From positions 12,048,806-12,112,805 of the forward strand of contig NC_087156.1 in the NCBI RefSeq assembly GCF_035594125.1: DNA of 64,000 nucleotides, read 5' to 3'. Each line of letters begins with the position of its first letter. Positions within the stretch are counted from its first letter, which is position 1. This document shows, piece after piece, positions 20,641 to 35,600 of the stretch. The notes below the pieces were generated by a model. It ran no database searches, was not told the DNA's origin, and saw only the letters and a program-made list of their open reading frames with translations. Made by a program: the position numbers and the translations under genes. Origin of the DNA: Scylla paramamosain (taxonomy: Eukaryota > Arthropoda > Malacostraca > Decapoda > Portunidae).

Positions 20641-23600
20641 TAAAGAGTGTTATTTATGGGTTTTAGCTTTTTCATACATAAGGAACTTAAAAAAACTCAT
20701 AATACACGTTTCTCGTAACATCCTTTCATTTTCCAAACATAGGCTTCTTTGCATGTATTTATGCGTTTTTATAGGTAACATGATCAAAGACACTCAAAAT
20801 ATATGTTTCTGGTAATGCTATTCTGTTTCTCCATAAAGGATGTTTTGCATGCGTTTTAGCGTTTTGGTATGTAAGAAGCTCAAAAAACACGTAAAGGCAG
20901 TTTCTTGGTAAAAGTTGGTTTTATTCCCATATAATGTGATTGCCCTCCTTTTTAGTGTTTTATTTCCTATCACGCTCAAAAACACTCACAAGACACTTTT
21001 CTGGTACGTCATTTTTTTCCCACATAAAGCTAGTTTCGCATGCAATTTTTGGTTTTGGTAACTAAGAATGTGAAAAGCACTCAAAATACATGCATTTGGT
21101 AAGGTTGTTCTGTATTCTCAATTAAGAGTGTTATTTCTGAGTTTCAGCATTTTGGTATATAAGAAACTTCTCCATATACACCGAGTTTTTGCGATTTTTG
21201 CCTTAAGGCTGTTGTGAAACTATGAAACACTCATTATACACGTTTAACGTAATGTCTTTTTGTATCCTAATATAGAGTGCTTTCCATCCATTTTCGCGTT
21301 TTTTGAAGGTAAGAAGCTCAAAAACACTCAAAATATACCTTTTTGGTAATGTTAATCTATTTCTCCATATTCGTTGGTTTGTATCCGTTTTAGCGTTTTT
21401 CTACGTAAAACACTGAAAAGATACATTTTCAGTAATTTTGTGATGGATTCCCACATTGAGTGACTTACATATTATTTATCGTTTTGGTGCCTAATATGCT
21501 GAAAAAAAAAAACACAAAAGACAGGTTTCTGGTACGGTCGTATAATTTCCCCATATAGGTGGCTTTGCATGCACTTTAGGGTTTGGTACATAACAGTCCG
21601 AAAAAAAAGCTAAAATTAACTTTTTTTCATAATGTTCTTTTTTCACATAAATTCCCTGAATTTTGGCAGAATTTTGGCATCTCAGTACCTATGAAGATGA
21701 ATAAAAAAAAATCCTATTTTTTTTTATTTATTTTTTGTTTTCTCTATAAAGAGTGTTATTTGTGGGTTTTAGCTTTTTGGTTTTAAAAAACTTAAAAAAC
21801 ACTCATAATACACGTTTCTCGAAATGGCCTTTCGTTTCCCAAACATAAGATTCTTTGCATGTATTTAAGCGTTTTTATAGGTAACATGATCAAAAACACT
21901 CAAAATACATGTTTTTCGTAATGTTATTCTGTTTCTAAATAAACGGTGTTTTGCATGCGTTTTAGCGTTTTGGTATATAAGGAGCTCAAAAACACTTAGA
22001 AAAACAGTTGGTAAAAGTTGGTCCCATGTACTGTGATTGCCCTGCTTTTTAGTGCTTTATTGCCTATCATGCTAAAAAAAAAAAAAAAACACTTAAAAGA
22101 CACTTTTCTGGTAATGTCATTTTTTTTCCCACATAAAGCTACTTTCACATGCAATTTGGGGTTTTGGGTACTAAGAATGTGAAAAACACTCAAAATACAC
22201 GCATTTGGTAAGGTTGTTCTGTTTCTCAATTAAGAGTGTTATTCAGGAGTTTCACTATTTTGGTATCTAAGAAACTTCTCCATATATAAAAGTTTTTGCG
22301 TTTTTAGCCTTGTGCTTCTTGAGAATCTATAAAACACTCATTATACACGTTTCTCGTAATGTCCTTTTGTTAACCAATATAGAGAGCTTTCCATCAATTT
22401 TTACGTTTTTTGTAAAAAAGATCAAAAATACTCAAACCATACCTTTTTGGTAATCTTTTTCTATTTTTTTATGTTGGTTGGTTTTGCATCCATTTTAGCA
22501 TTTTTCTACTTAAAACATGGAAAAGAAACGTTTTCAGTAATTTGTTTTGGATTCCCATATAGAATGACTTCCATATTATTTATTGTTTTGGAGACTAACA
22601 TGCTGGCTGAAAAAAATATTAGAAACACAGGTTTTTCGTAAAGTCGTTTAATTTCCCCAAATAGTTGGCTTTGCATGCACTTTAGGGTTTTGTCCATAAC
22701 AGTCCGAAAAAAAAGAAGCTAAAATTAACTTTTTTGATAATGTTTTTTTTTTCATATAATTTCCCTCAATTTTGCCAGAATTTTGGGATCTCGGTACCTA
22801 TCAAGAATAACAAAAAAAAAAAAATCCTATTTATTTATTTACTTTTTTTTCCTGTATAAAGTGGTTTTAGCTTTTTTGTACTTATGGAACTTAAAAACAA
22901 TCATAATACACGTTTCTCGTAATGTTCTTTCGTTTCCCAGACATAGGGTTCTTTCCATGTAATTAAGCGTTTTCAGAGGTAACATGATCAAAAACACTCA
23001 AAATACTTGTTTTTGGTAATGTTAATCTGTTTTTCCATAAAGGGTGTTTTGCATGCGTTTTAGCGTTTTGCTATATAAGGAGCTCAAAAACACTTAAAGG
23101 CAGGTTCTTGGTAAAAGATGGTTTTATTCCCATGTAATGTGATTGCCCTCCTTTTTAGTGCTTTATTGCTTAACACGCTCAAAAACACTCAAAAGACACT
23201 TTTCTGGTAATGTCATTTTTTTTTTACCACATAAAGCTAGTTTTCCATGCAATTTGGGGTTTTGGTAACTAAGAATGTGAAAAACAGTCAAAATACACGC
23301 ATATCGTAAGGTTGTTCTGTATTCTCAATTAAGAGTGTATTCTTGAGTTTCAGCATTTTGGTATCTAAGAAACTTATCCATATACACGAGTTTTTGCTTT
23401 TTTTGCCTTGTGGTTCTTGTGAAACTATAAAACACTCATTATACAAGTTTCTCGTAATGTCCTGTTGTATCTTAATATAGATTGCTTTCTATCCATTTTC
23501 GCGTTTTTTGTAGGTAAGAAGGTCAAAAACACTGAAAATATAAGTTTTTTGGTAATGTTATTCTATTTCTTCATATTCGTTGGTTTGCATCTGTTTTAGC

Positions 23601-26600
23601 GTTTTTCTTCGTAAAACACTGAAAAGACACTTTTTCAGTAATTTTGTGATGGATTCCCATATTTAGTGACTTCCATATTATATATCGTTTTGGTGCCTAA
23701 CATGCTGAAAAACACTGGTAAAATCGTTTAATTTCCCGATATAGGTGGCTTTGCATGCACTTTAGTGTTTGGTAAATAACAGTCCGAAAAAAAAGCTAAA
23801 ATTAATTTTTTTTTTCATAATTTTCTTTTCTCACATAATTTTCCTGAAATTTGTCAGAATTTTGGCATCTTGTTACCTATGGAGATGAATAACAAAAAAA
23901 TAAATAAATTCCTATCTTTTTATTTGTTTTTTGTGTGTTTTTTCTATAAACAATGTTATTTATGGGTTTTAGCTAAATGGTACTTAAATAACTTAAAAAC
24001 ATTCGTAATACATGTTTCTCGAAATGTCCTTTAATTTCCCAAACATAAGGTTCTTTGCATGTATTTAAGCGTTTTTATAGGTAACATGATGAAAAACACT
24101 CAAAATATATGTTTTTTGGTAGTTATTCTATTTCTCCATAAAGGGTGTTTTGCATTCGTTTTAGCGTTTGGGTATATAAGGAGCTTAAAAACACTTAAAG
24201 GCAAGTTCTTAGTAAAAGTTAGTTTTATTCCCATGTAATGTGATTGCCCTGCTTTTTAGTGCTTTATTGACTATCATGCTAAAAAAAAAAAAAAATACTT
24301 AGACACTTTTCTGGTAATGTCATTTTTTTTCCCACATAAAGCTACTTTCACATAAAATTTTGGGTTTTGGTAACTAGGAATGTAAAACACACTCAAAATA
24401 CACGCATTTGGTAAGGTTGTTCTGTTTCTCAATTAAGAGTGTTATTCATGAGTTTCAGCATTTTGGTATCTAAGAAACTTCTCCATATATATGAGTTTTT
24501 GCGTTTTTTGCCTTGTGATTCTTGAGAATCTAAAAAAACACTCATTATACACGTTTCTCGTAATGTCCTTTTGTTAACCAATAGAGAGAGCTTTGCATCC
24601 ATTTTTGGGTTTTTTGTAAATAAAAAGCTCGAAAAACACTCAAATTTTTGGTAATCTTATTCTTTTTCTTGATATTGGTCTGTTTGCATCCGTTTTAGCG
24701 TTTTTCTACGTAAAACACGAAAAAGACACGTTTAAAGTAATTTTGTTTTGGATTCCCACATAAAATGACTTCAATATTGTTTTGGTGACTAACATGCTGA
24801 AAAACACTAGAAACACAGGTTTCTCGTAAAGTCGTTTAATTTCTCCATATAGTTGGCTTTGCATGCACGTCATGGTTTGATACATAACAGTCCGAAAAAA
24901 AAAAGCTAAAATTAACTTTATTGATAATGTTCTTTTTACACATAATTTCCCTGAATTTTGCCAGAATTTTGGCATCTCAGTACCTATGAAGAAGAATAAA
25001 AAAAAAATCCTATTTTTTAATTATTTCTTTATTTTTTTTTTCTCTCTATAAAAAGGTTTTAGCTTTTTGGTACTTATGGAACTTAAAAACACGCATAATA
25101 CACGTTTCACGTAATGTCCTTTCGTTTCCCAGACATAGGGTTCTTTGCATGTATTTAAGCGTTTTTAGAGGTAACATGATCAAAAACACTCAAAATGCTT
25201 GTTTTTGGTAATGTTAATCTGTTTCTCCATAAAGGGTGTTTTGCATGTGTTTTAGCGTTTTGATATATAAGAAGTTAAAAACACTTAAAGGCAAGTTCTT
25301 GGTAAATGCTGGTTTTATTCCCATGTAATGTGATTGCCCTTCTTTTTAGTGCTTTATTGCCTAACTCTCTCAAAAACCTTCAAAAGACACTTTTCTGGTA
25401 ATGTCATTTTCTTTCCCACATAAAGCTAGTTTCGCATGCAATTTGGGGTTCTAGTAACTAGGAATGTGAAAAACACTAAAAAATACACGCATTTAGTAAT
25501 GTTATTCTGTTTCTTAATTAAGAGTGTTATTCATGAGTTTCAGCCTTTTGGTATCTATGAAACTTCTCCATATACAGTAGTTTTTGCGTTTTTTCCCTCG
25601 TGATTCTTGTGAAACTATAAAATAGTCATTATACACGTTTCTCGTAATGTCTTTTTGTTTCCCAATATAGAGAGTGCTTTGCATCTATTTTCGCGTTTTT
25701 TTTTGTTGGTTATCAGCTTAAAAACACTTAAAATATACCTTTTTGGTAATGTTATTCTGTTTCTTTATATTGGTCTGTTTGCATCCGTTTTAGCGTTTTT
25801 TACGTAAAACACTGAAAAGACACGTTTTCAGTAATTTTGTTTTGGATTCCCATATAGATTGACTTCCATATTATTTATCGTTTTGGTACCTAACATGCTG
25901 AAAAACACTCAAAAGACAGTTTTCTTGTAAAGTCGTTTAATTTCCCCGTATAGATGGCTTTGCATGCACTTAAGGGTTTGGTACATAACAGTCCGAAAAA
26001 AAAGCTAAAATTAACTTTTTCGATAATGTTCTTTTATCCACATAATTTCCATGAATTTTAACAAAATTCTGGTATCTCGGTACCTATGAAGTTGAATAAC
26101 AAAAAAAATATATATATATTATTTTAATTTATTTCATTTATTTATTTATTTATTTATTTATTTTTTGTTTCTTTATAAAGAATGTTATTTGTGGGTTTTA
26201 GCTTTTTGGTATTTAAGTAATTTAAAAACACTTATAATAGACGTTTCTCGTAATGTCCTTTCGTTTCCCAAACATAGGATTCTTTGCATGTATTTAAGCG
26301 TTTTTATAGGTAACATGATCAAATACACTCAAAATACATGTTTTTTTGTAATTTTATTGTGTTTCTCCATAAAGGATTTTTTGCATTCGTTTTAGCGTTT
26401 TGGTAGGTAAGGAGCTCAAAAATATTGAACGGCAAGTTCTTGGTAAAAGTTTGTTTTATTCACATGTAATGTGATTGCCCTTATTTTAAGTACTTTATTG
26501 CCTAACACGCTCATAAACACTCAAAAGACATTTTCTGGCAATATAATTTTTTCCCCACATAAACCTAGTTTCGCATGCAATTTCGTGTTTTGGTAATTAA

Positions 26601-29600
26601 GAATGTGAAAAACACTCAAAATACACGCATTTGGTAAGGTTGTTCTGTATCTCAATCAAGAGTGTTATTCATGAGTTTCAGCATTTTGGTATCTAAGAAA
26701 CTTTTGCCTTGTGGTTGTTGTGAAACTATAAAACACTCATTATATAGGTTTCTCGTAAAGTCCTTTTGTTTCCCAATATAGAGTGCTTTGCATCCATTTT
26801 CGATTTTGTATTTTTTTGTAGGTAACCGGCTGAAAAACACTTAAAATATACCTTTTTGGTAATGTTATTCTATTTTTTCATATTGGTTTGTTTGAATCCG
26901 TTTTAGCGTGTTTTTACGTAAAACACTGAAATATCAAGTGTTAAGTGATTTTGTTTTGGATTCCCATATAGAGTGACATCCATATTATTTATTGTTTTGG
27001 TGCTTAACATGCTGAAAAACACTAAAAAGACAGGTTTCCGGTAAAGTCGTTTAATTTCCCTATAGAGGTGGCTTTGCATGCAATTTAGGTTTTGGTACAT
27101 AACTGTCCGAAAAAAAAGCTAAAATTAACTTTTTTGATAATGTTTTTTTTCAATATAATTTCCCTGAATTTTGCTAGAATTTTGGCATCTCTGTACCTAT
27201 GAAGAAGAATAACAAAAAAAAAAAGAAAATTACTTTTTTTTTTTTTGTTTCTCTATAAAGAGTGTTATTTGTGGGTTTTAGCTTTTTGGTGCTTAATGAA
27301 TTTAATAACATTTATAATACACGTTTCTCGTAATGTCCTTTTGTTTCCCAAACATAGGGTTCTTTGCATGTATTTAAGCGTTTTTATAGGTAACATGATC
27401 AAAAACACTCAAAATACATGTTTTGTAATGTTATTCTGTTTCTTCATAAAGGGTGTTTTGCATGCGTTTTAGCGTTTTGGTATGTTAGGAGCTCAAAAAC
27501 ACTTAAAGGCAAGTTCTTGGTAAAAGTTGGTTTTATTCCCATGTAATGTGATTGCCCTGCTTTTTAGTGCTTTATTGCTTAACTGGTTTGGTATGTAAGA
27601 AGCTCAAAAACACATATTGGCAGGTTCTTGGTAAAAGTTGGTTTTATTCCCATGATTGCCGTGCTTTTTATTACTTCATTGCCTAACACGCTCAAAAACA
27701 ATTAAAAGACACTTCTGGTAATGTCATTTTTTTTCCCTCATAATGTTAGTTTCGCATGCTATTTTGGGTATTGCTAACTAGGAATATGAAAAACACTCAA
27801 AATACACGCATTTACTAAGGTTGTTCTGTTTCTCAATTAAGATTGTTATTCATGAGTTTTAGCATTTTGGTATCTAAGAAACTTCTTTATATACACGAAT
27901 TTTTGCGTTTTTCTATGTAAAACAGTGAAAAGATACATTTTCAGTAATTTTGTTTTGGATTCCCATATAGAGTGAGTTCCTTATTATTTATCATTTTGGT
28001 GACTAACATGCTGAAAAACACTCAAAAGACAGATTTCTGGTAAGGTCGTTTAATTTCCTTATATAGGAGGCTTTGAATGCAGTTTAGGGTTTGGTACATA
28101 ACAGTCCAAAAAAAAAGCTAAAATCAACTTTTCTGATAATATTCTCTTATCATATAATTGCCTTGAATTTTCCCAGAATTTTGGCATTTCGGTACCTATG
28201 AAGATGAATAACAAAAAAAAAAAAATAATAATTCTTATTTTTTATTTTTTTTTATTTATTTATTTTTCTAAATAAAAGGTCGATTTTAGGTTTTTGGTAC
28301 TTAACAAACTTAAAAACACTCATAATATACGTTTCTCGTAATGTCCTTTTGTTTCCCAAACATAAGGTTCTTTGCATGTATTTAAGCGTTTTTATAGATA
28401 ACATGATCAAAAACACTCAAAAAATATATTTTTGGTAATTTTATTCTGTTTCTCCATAAAGTTTGTTTTACATGCGTTTTAGCGGTTTAGTATATAAGGA
28501 GCTCAAAAACACTTAAAGGCATGTTCTTGATAAAAATTGGTTTTATTCAAATGTAATGTGATTGTTCTGCTTTTTAGTGCTTTATTGCCTATCAGGCTCA
28601 AAAACATTCAAAAGACATTATTCTGGTAATGTCATTTTTTTCTGACATAAAGCTGGTTTCGAATGCAATTTGAGGTTTTGGTAACTAAGAATGTGAAAAG
28701 CTCTCAAAATACACGCATTTAGTAAGGTTGTTCTGTTTCTCAATTAGGAAAGTTATTCATGAGTTTCAGCATTTTGGTATCGTATCTAGGAAACTTCTCC
28801 ATATCCACATTTTTTTGCGTTTTTAGCCTTTTGGTTGTTTTGAACTATAAAACACTCATTATACACTTTTCTTGCAATGTCCTTTTATTTCCTAATATAG
28901 AGTGCTTTGCATCAATTTTCATGTTATTTGTAGGTAACAAGCTCAAAAACACTAAAAATATACCTTTTTGATAATGTTTTTATTTATTTTTTTATATTGG
29001 TTGGTTCGAATCCGTTTTAACGTTTTTCTACGTAAAACACTGAGAAGACACGTTTTCAATAATTTTCTTTTGAATTCCCATATAGAGTGAGTTCCTTATT
29101 TATTTATCGTTTTGGTTCCTAACATTCTGAAAAAAAAACACTCAAAACACAGATTTTTTTTAAGCTCGTTTAATTTCCTCATATAGGAGGCTTTGCATGC
29201 AATTTAGGGTTTGGTATATAACAGTCCGAAAAAAAAGCTAAAATTCACTTTTTTTTAATTTTCTTTAATCATATAATAGCCCGGAATTTTCCCAGAATTT
29301 TGGCATCTCGGTACCTATGAAGATGAATAACAAAAAAAAAAAAAAATCGAAATTTTTTATCTTATTTATTTATTTTTCTAAATAAAGAGTGTTATTTGTG
29401 GGTTTTAGCTTTTTGGTACTTAAGGAACTAAAATACACTCATAATACATATTTCTTGTAATGTCCTTTCGTTTCCCAAACATAACGTTCTTTGCATGTAT
29501 CTAAGCATTTTTATAGATAACATGATCAAAAACATTGAAAATACATGTTTTTGGTAATGTTATTCTGTTTGTCCATAAAAAGTGTTTTGCATGCGTTTTA

Positions 29601-32600
29601 GCGTTTTGGTATGTAATGAGCTCAAAAACACCTAAAGGCAAGTTCTTGGTAAAAGTTGGTTTTATTCCTATGTAATATGACTGCCCTGCTTTTTAGTGGT
29701 TTATTGCCTAACACGCTCAAAAACACTCGAAAGACATTTTCTGGTAATATTTTTTTTTTTCCCACATCAAGCTAGTTTCGCATGGAATTTGGGGTTTTGG
29801 TAACTAAGAATGTGAGAAACACTCAAAATACAGGCATTTAGTAAGGTTGTTCTGTTCCTTAATTAAAAGTTTTATTCATGAGTTTCAGCATTTTGGTATG
29901 TAAGAAACTTCTCTAATACACACATTTGGTAAGGTAGTTCTGTTTCTTAACTAAAAGTGTTATTCATGAGTTTCAGTATTTTGGTATATAAGAAACTTCT
30001 TTATGTACACGAGTTTTTTAGTTTATTGCTTTGTGGTTCTTGTGGAACTATAAAACACTCATTATACACGTTTCTTGTAATGTCCTTTTCTTTCCTAATA
30101 TAGAGTGCGTTTCATTCATTTTTGCATTTTTTTGTAGGTAACAAGCTCAATAACACACCAAAATATATCTTTTTGGTAATGTTATTCAATTTCTTCATAT
30201 TGGTTGGTTTGCATCCGTTTTGAGCGTTTTTCTACGTAAATCACTGAAAAGACACGTTTTCAGTAATATTGTTGAAATTACTGAAAAAACACTCATAAGA
30301 CAGGTTTCTGGTAAAGTCGAGTAATTTCTCCATATAGGTGGCTTTGCATGCACTTCAGGGTTTGGTACATAAAGCTAAAAGATAAAGCAAATTTTTTTTT
30401 TTTATGATTTTTTTTTTTTTTACAAAATTTCCCTGAATTTTTCCAGAATATTGGTATCTCGGTACCTATGAAAATGAATAACAATTTTTTTCTCTCTCTA
30501 TAAAGTGTTATTTGTGACTTTTAGCTTTTTGGTACTTAAGGAACTTAAAAACACTCATAATACACGATTTTCGTAATGTCCTTTTCTTATACAAACATAG
30601 GGTTCTTTACATGTATTTAAGCGTTTTTATGGGTAACATGATCAAAAACACTCACAATGCATATTTTTGGTAATGTTATTCTGTTTCTCCATAAAGGGTG
30701 TTTTACATGCGTTTTAGCGTTTTGGTATGTAAGGAGTTAAAAACACTTAAAGGCAAGTTCTTTGTAAAAGTTGGTTTTATTCCCAAGTGATGTGATTGTT
30801 CTGCTTTTTAGTGCTTTGTTGTATATCACGCTCAAAAACACTCAAAAGACATTTTCCTGGTAATGTCATTTTTTTTCTCATATAAAGGTAGTTTCGCATG
30901 TAATTTGGGAATTTCGTAATTAAGAATGTGAAAAACACTCAAAATACACAATTTGGTAGGGTAGTTCTGTTTAAAGTTCTGTTAAAAGTGTTATTCATGC
31001 ATTTCATCATTTTGGTATGTAAGAAACTTCTCTATATACACGAGTTTTTGCGTTTATTACCCTGTGGTTCTTGTGAAACTATTAAACATTCATTTTTTCT
31101 CATTTCTCGTAATGTTCTTTTGTTTCCTAATATAGAGTACTTTCCATCCATTTTTGCATTTTTTGTAGGTAACACGCTTAAAAACACTCAAAATATATAT
31201 TTTTGGTAATGTTATTCTACTTCTTCATATTGGTTGTTTGCATCCGTTTTAGCGTTTTTCTATGTAAATCTCTGAAAAGACTCGTTTTAAGTAATACTGT
31301 CAAAATTGCTTCTGGTACAGGTCGTTAAAGTCGTGTAATTTTCCCATAGAGGTGGCTTTGCATGCACTTCAGGGTTTGGTACATAAGCAAAAATGATTTA
31401 TTTTTTCTTTTTTTTTTCTTTATCTAATTTCCCTGAATTTTGCCAGATTTCTAGCATCTCGGTACCTATGAAGATGAATACAAAAAAAAAATTATTAATT
31501 TACTTTTATTTATTTATTTATTTTTCTCTATAAAGAGTGTTATTTGAGTGTATTAGCTTTTTGGTACTTAAGGAAAAAAAAACTCTCATAATACATAATT
31601 TTCGTAATATCCATTCGTTTCACAAACATAGGGTTCTTTACATGTATTTAAGCGTTTTTATACGTAACATCATTAAAAACACTTAAATTCATGTTTTTAG
31701 TAATGTTATTTTGTTTCTCCATAAAGGGTGTTTTGCATGCGTTTTATCGTTTTCTTATGTAAGGAGTTAAAAACACTTAAAGGCATGTTTTTGGTAAAAG
31801 TTGGTTTTATTCCCATGTAATGTGATTGTTCTGCTTTTTAGTGCTTTGTTGCATATCACGCTCTAAAACACTCAAAAGACACTTTTCTGGTAATGTCATT
31901 TTTTCATACATAAAACTAGTTTCGCTTGTAATTTCGGATTTTCATGACTAAGAATATGAAAAACACTCAAAATACTCACATTTGGTAAGATAGTTCTGTT
32001 TTTCAATTAAAAGTCTTATTCATGAGTTTCAGCATTTTGAATTGTAAGAAAATTCTTTATATACACGAGTTTTTGCGGTTTTTGCCTTGTGGTTCTTATG
32101 AAACTATAAAACACTCATTATACTCGTTTCTCGTAATGTCCATTTGCTTCCCAATATAGAGTGCTTTCCATCCAATTTCGCGTTTTTAGTAGGTAACAAT
32201 TTCAAAAACACTCAAAATATACCTTTTTGGTAATGTTATTCTATTTTTTTTCATTTTGGTTGGTTTGCATCCGTTTTAGCGTTTTCTACGTAAAACACCG
32301 AAAAGACACGTTTTCAGTAATTTTGTTTTGGATTCCTATATAGATTGACTTTTTTGGGTTTTATCGTGTTGGATCCTAACATGCTGAAAAACATTCATGA
32401 GACAGTTTTCTGGCAAAGACGTTTAATTTCCCCATATAGGGGTTTTGGTCCAGATTTTCAGCATTTTAGAATGTAAGAAACTTCTCTAAATACACGAGTT
32501 TTTGCGTTTTTTGCCTTGTAGTTCTTGTGAAACTATAAAACACTCATTATACATGTTTCTCGTAATGTCCTTTTGCTTCCCAATATAGAGTGCTTTCCAT

Positions 32601-35600
32601 CTATTTTCGCGTTTTTTGTAGGTAACAATTTAAAAAACACTCAAAATATACCTTTTTGGTAATGTTATTTTATTTCGTCATATTGGTTGGTTTGCATCCG
32701 TTTTAGTGTTGGTTCCTAACATGTTGAAAAATACACATAAGACCGTTTTCTGGCAAAGACGTTTAATTTCCCCATATAGGTGGCTTTGCATGCACTTTAG
32801 GGGTTTGGTATATAACAGTCGAATAAAAAGCTAAATTTAACTTTTTTGATAATGTTCTTATTTCACATAATTTCCTGAATTTTGCCCAAATTTTGGCATC
32901 TCGGTACCTGTGAAGATGAATAAGAAAGAAAAAAATATTGTATTTTTTTTATTATTTATTGTTTCTCAATAATGAGTGTTATTTGTGGCTTTTAGCTTTT
33001 TGGTAATTAATGAACTTAAAAACACTCATAATACACATTTCCCGTAATCTCCTTTCATTTCCCAAAAATAGTGTTCTTTACATGTATTTAAGCGTTTTTA
33101 TTGGTAGCATGATCAAAAACACTCAAATTACATGTTTTTGGTAATGTTATTCTGTTTCACCATAAAGTGTTTTCCATGCGTTTTAGTGTTTTGGTATATA
33201 AGGAGCTCAAAAACACTTAAAGGCAAGTTCTTGGTAAAAATTTGGGTTACTCAAATGTAATGTGATTGCCCTCCTTTTTAGTTCTTTATTGTCTATCACG
33301 CTCAAAAAAACTCACAAGACACTTTTCTGGTAAAGTCATTTTTTTAACACAAATCTATTTTCGCATGCAATTTGTTTTGATAACTAAGAATGTGAAAAGC
33401 ACTCAAAATACACGCATTTATTAAGATTGTTCTGTTTCTCAATTAGGAGTGTTATACATCAGTTTTACCATTTTTGTATCTAGGAAACCTCTCCATATAC
33501 ACGAGATTTTGCGTTTTTTGCCTTGTGGTTCTTTTGAACTATAAAACACTCATTATACACTTTTCTTGCAATGTCCTTTTGTTTTCCAATATAGAGTGCT
33601 TTGCATCAATTTTCGCGTTTTTTTGTAGGTAACAAGCTCAAAAACACTCAAAAAATACCTTTTTAGTAATGTTTATCTATTTCTTGATATTGGTTGCTTT
33701 ACATCCATTTTAGCGTTTTTCTACGTAAAACACTGAGAAGACACGTTTTCAGTAACTTTCTTTTGGATTCCCATATAGAGTGAGTTCCTTATTATTTATC
33801 GTTTTGGTGCCTAACATGCTAAAAAATACTCAAAACGCAGATGTCTGTTAAGGTCGTTTTATTTCCTCATATAGGAGGCTCTGCATGCACTTTTGGGTTT
33901 GGTACATAACAGTCCGAAAAAAAAGCTGAAAATAACATTTATGATAATATTCTTTTATCATATGATTGCCTTGAATTTTCCCAGAATTTTGGCATATGAA
34001 TATGAATAACAAAAAAATAAATAAATAAATTCCTATTTTTTTAATTTTTTTATTTTTAATTTTCTAAATAAAGAGAGTTATTTCTGGGTTTTAGCTTTTT
34101 GGTACTTAAGGAACTTAAAAAACACTCATAATACAAGTTTCTCGTAATGTCCTTTTCTTTCCCAAACATAATGTTCTTTGCATGTATTTAAGCGTTTTCA
34201 TAGATAACATGATCAAAAACACTCAAAATTCATGTTTTTAGTAATGTTATTCTGTTAAGTTTGTTAAGTTTGTTAAGTTTGTTAAGTTTGTTATTCTGTT
34301 AAGTTTGTTTTAGATGCGTTTTAGCGGTTTGGTATATAAGGAGCTCAAAAACACTTAAAGGCAAGATTTTGGTATAAATTGTTGTTATTCCAATGTAATA
34401 TGATTGCCCTGGTTTTTAGTGCTTTATTGCCTATCACGCTCAAAAACAATTAAAAGACACTTTTCTGGTAATGTCATTTTTTTCTCACATAAAGGTTGTT
34501 TCGCATGCAATTTGGGGTTTTGGTAACTAAGAATGTGAAAAGCACTCAAATTATAAGCATTAAGTAAGGTTGTTCTGTTTCTCAATTAAGAGTGTTATTC
34601 ATGAGTTTCAGCATTTTGGTATCTACGAACTTTTTCCATATCAACGAGTTTTTGTGTTTTTTTGCCTTGTGGTTCTTTTGAAGTATAAAAAAAAACTCAA
34701 TATACACTTTTCTTGGAAAGTCGTTTTGTTTTCTAATATAGGGTGCTTTGCATCAATTTTTGCGTTTTTTGTAGGTAACAAGCTCAAAAACACTCAAAAT
34801 ATACCTTTTTTGTAATGTTTTTCTATTTCTTGATATTGGTTTTAGCGTTTTTCTACGTAAAACTCATAAATAAATACGTTTTCAGCAATTTTGTTTTGGA
34901 TTCTGATATAGAGTGAGTTCCTTATTATTTATCGTTTTGGTAACTAACATGCTAAAAAACACAAAAAACAGATTTCTGTTAAGGTCGTTTAATTTCCTCA
35001 TATAGGAGTCTTTCGATGCATTTTAGGGTTTGGTACATAACAGTCCGAAAAAAAAGCTAAAATTAACTTTTTTGATAATTTTCTTTTATCATATAATAGT
35101 CCTGAAATTTCCCAGAATTTTGCCATCTCGGTACATATGAAAATCAATAAAAAAAAAATCCTATTTTTTCATTTTCTTACTTTTTTTTCTAAATAAAGAG
35201 TCTTATTTTTGGGTTTTAGCTTTTTGGTACTTAAGGAACTTAAAAACACCTATAATACACATTTCTCGTAGTGTCCTTTCGTTTTGCAAACATAAGGTTC
35301 TTTGCATGTATTTAACCGTTTTTATACATAACATGATCAAAAACACTCAAAATATATGTTTTTGGTAATCTTATTTTTTTTCTCCATAAAAAGTGTTTTG
35401 CATGCGTTTTAGCGTTTTGGTATGTAATGAGCTCAAAAACACTTAAAGGCAAGTTATTGTTAAAAGTTGTTTTTATTCCCATGTAATGTGATTGCCCTGC
35501 TTTTTAGTGCTTTATTGCCTAACACGCTCATAAACACTTAAAAGACACTTTTCTGGTAATATCATTTGTTTTCCTACATAAAGCTAGTTTTGCATGGAAT

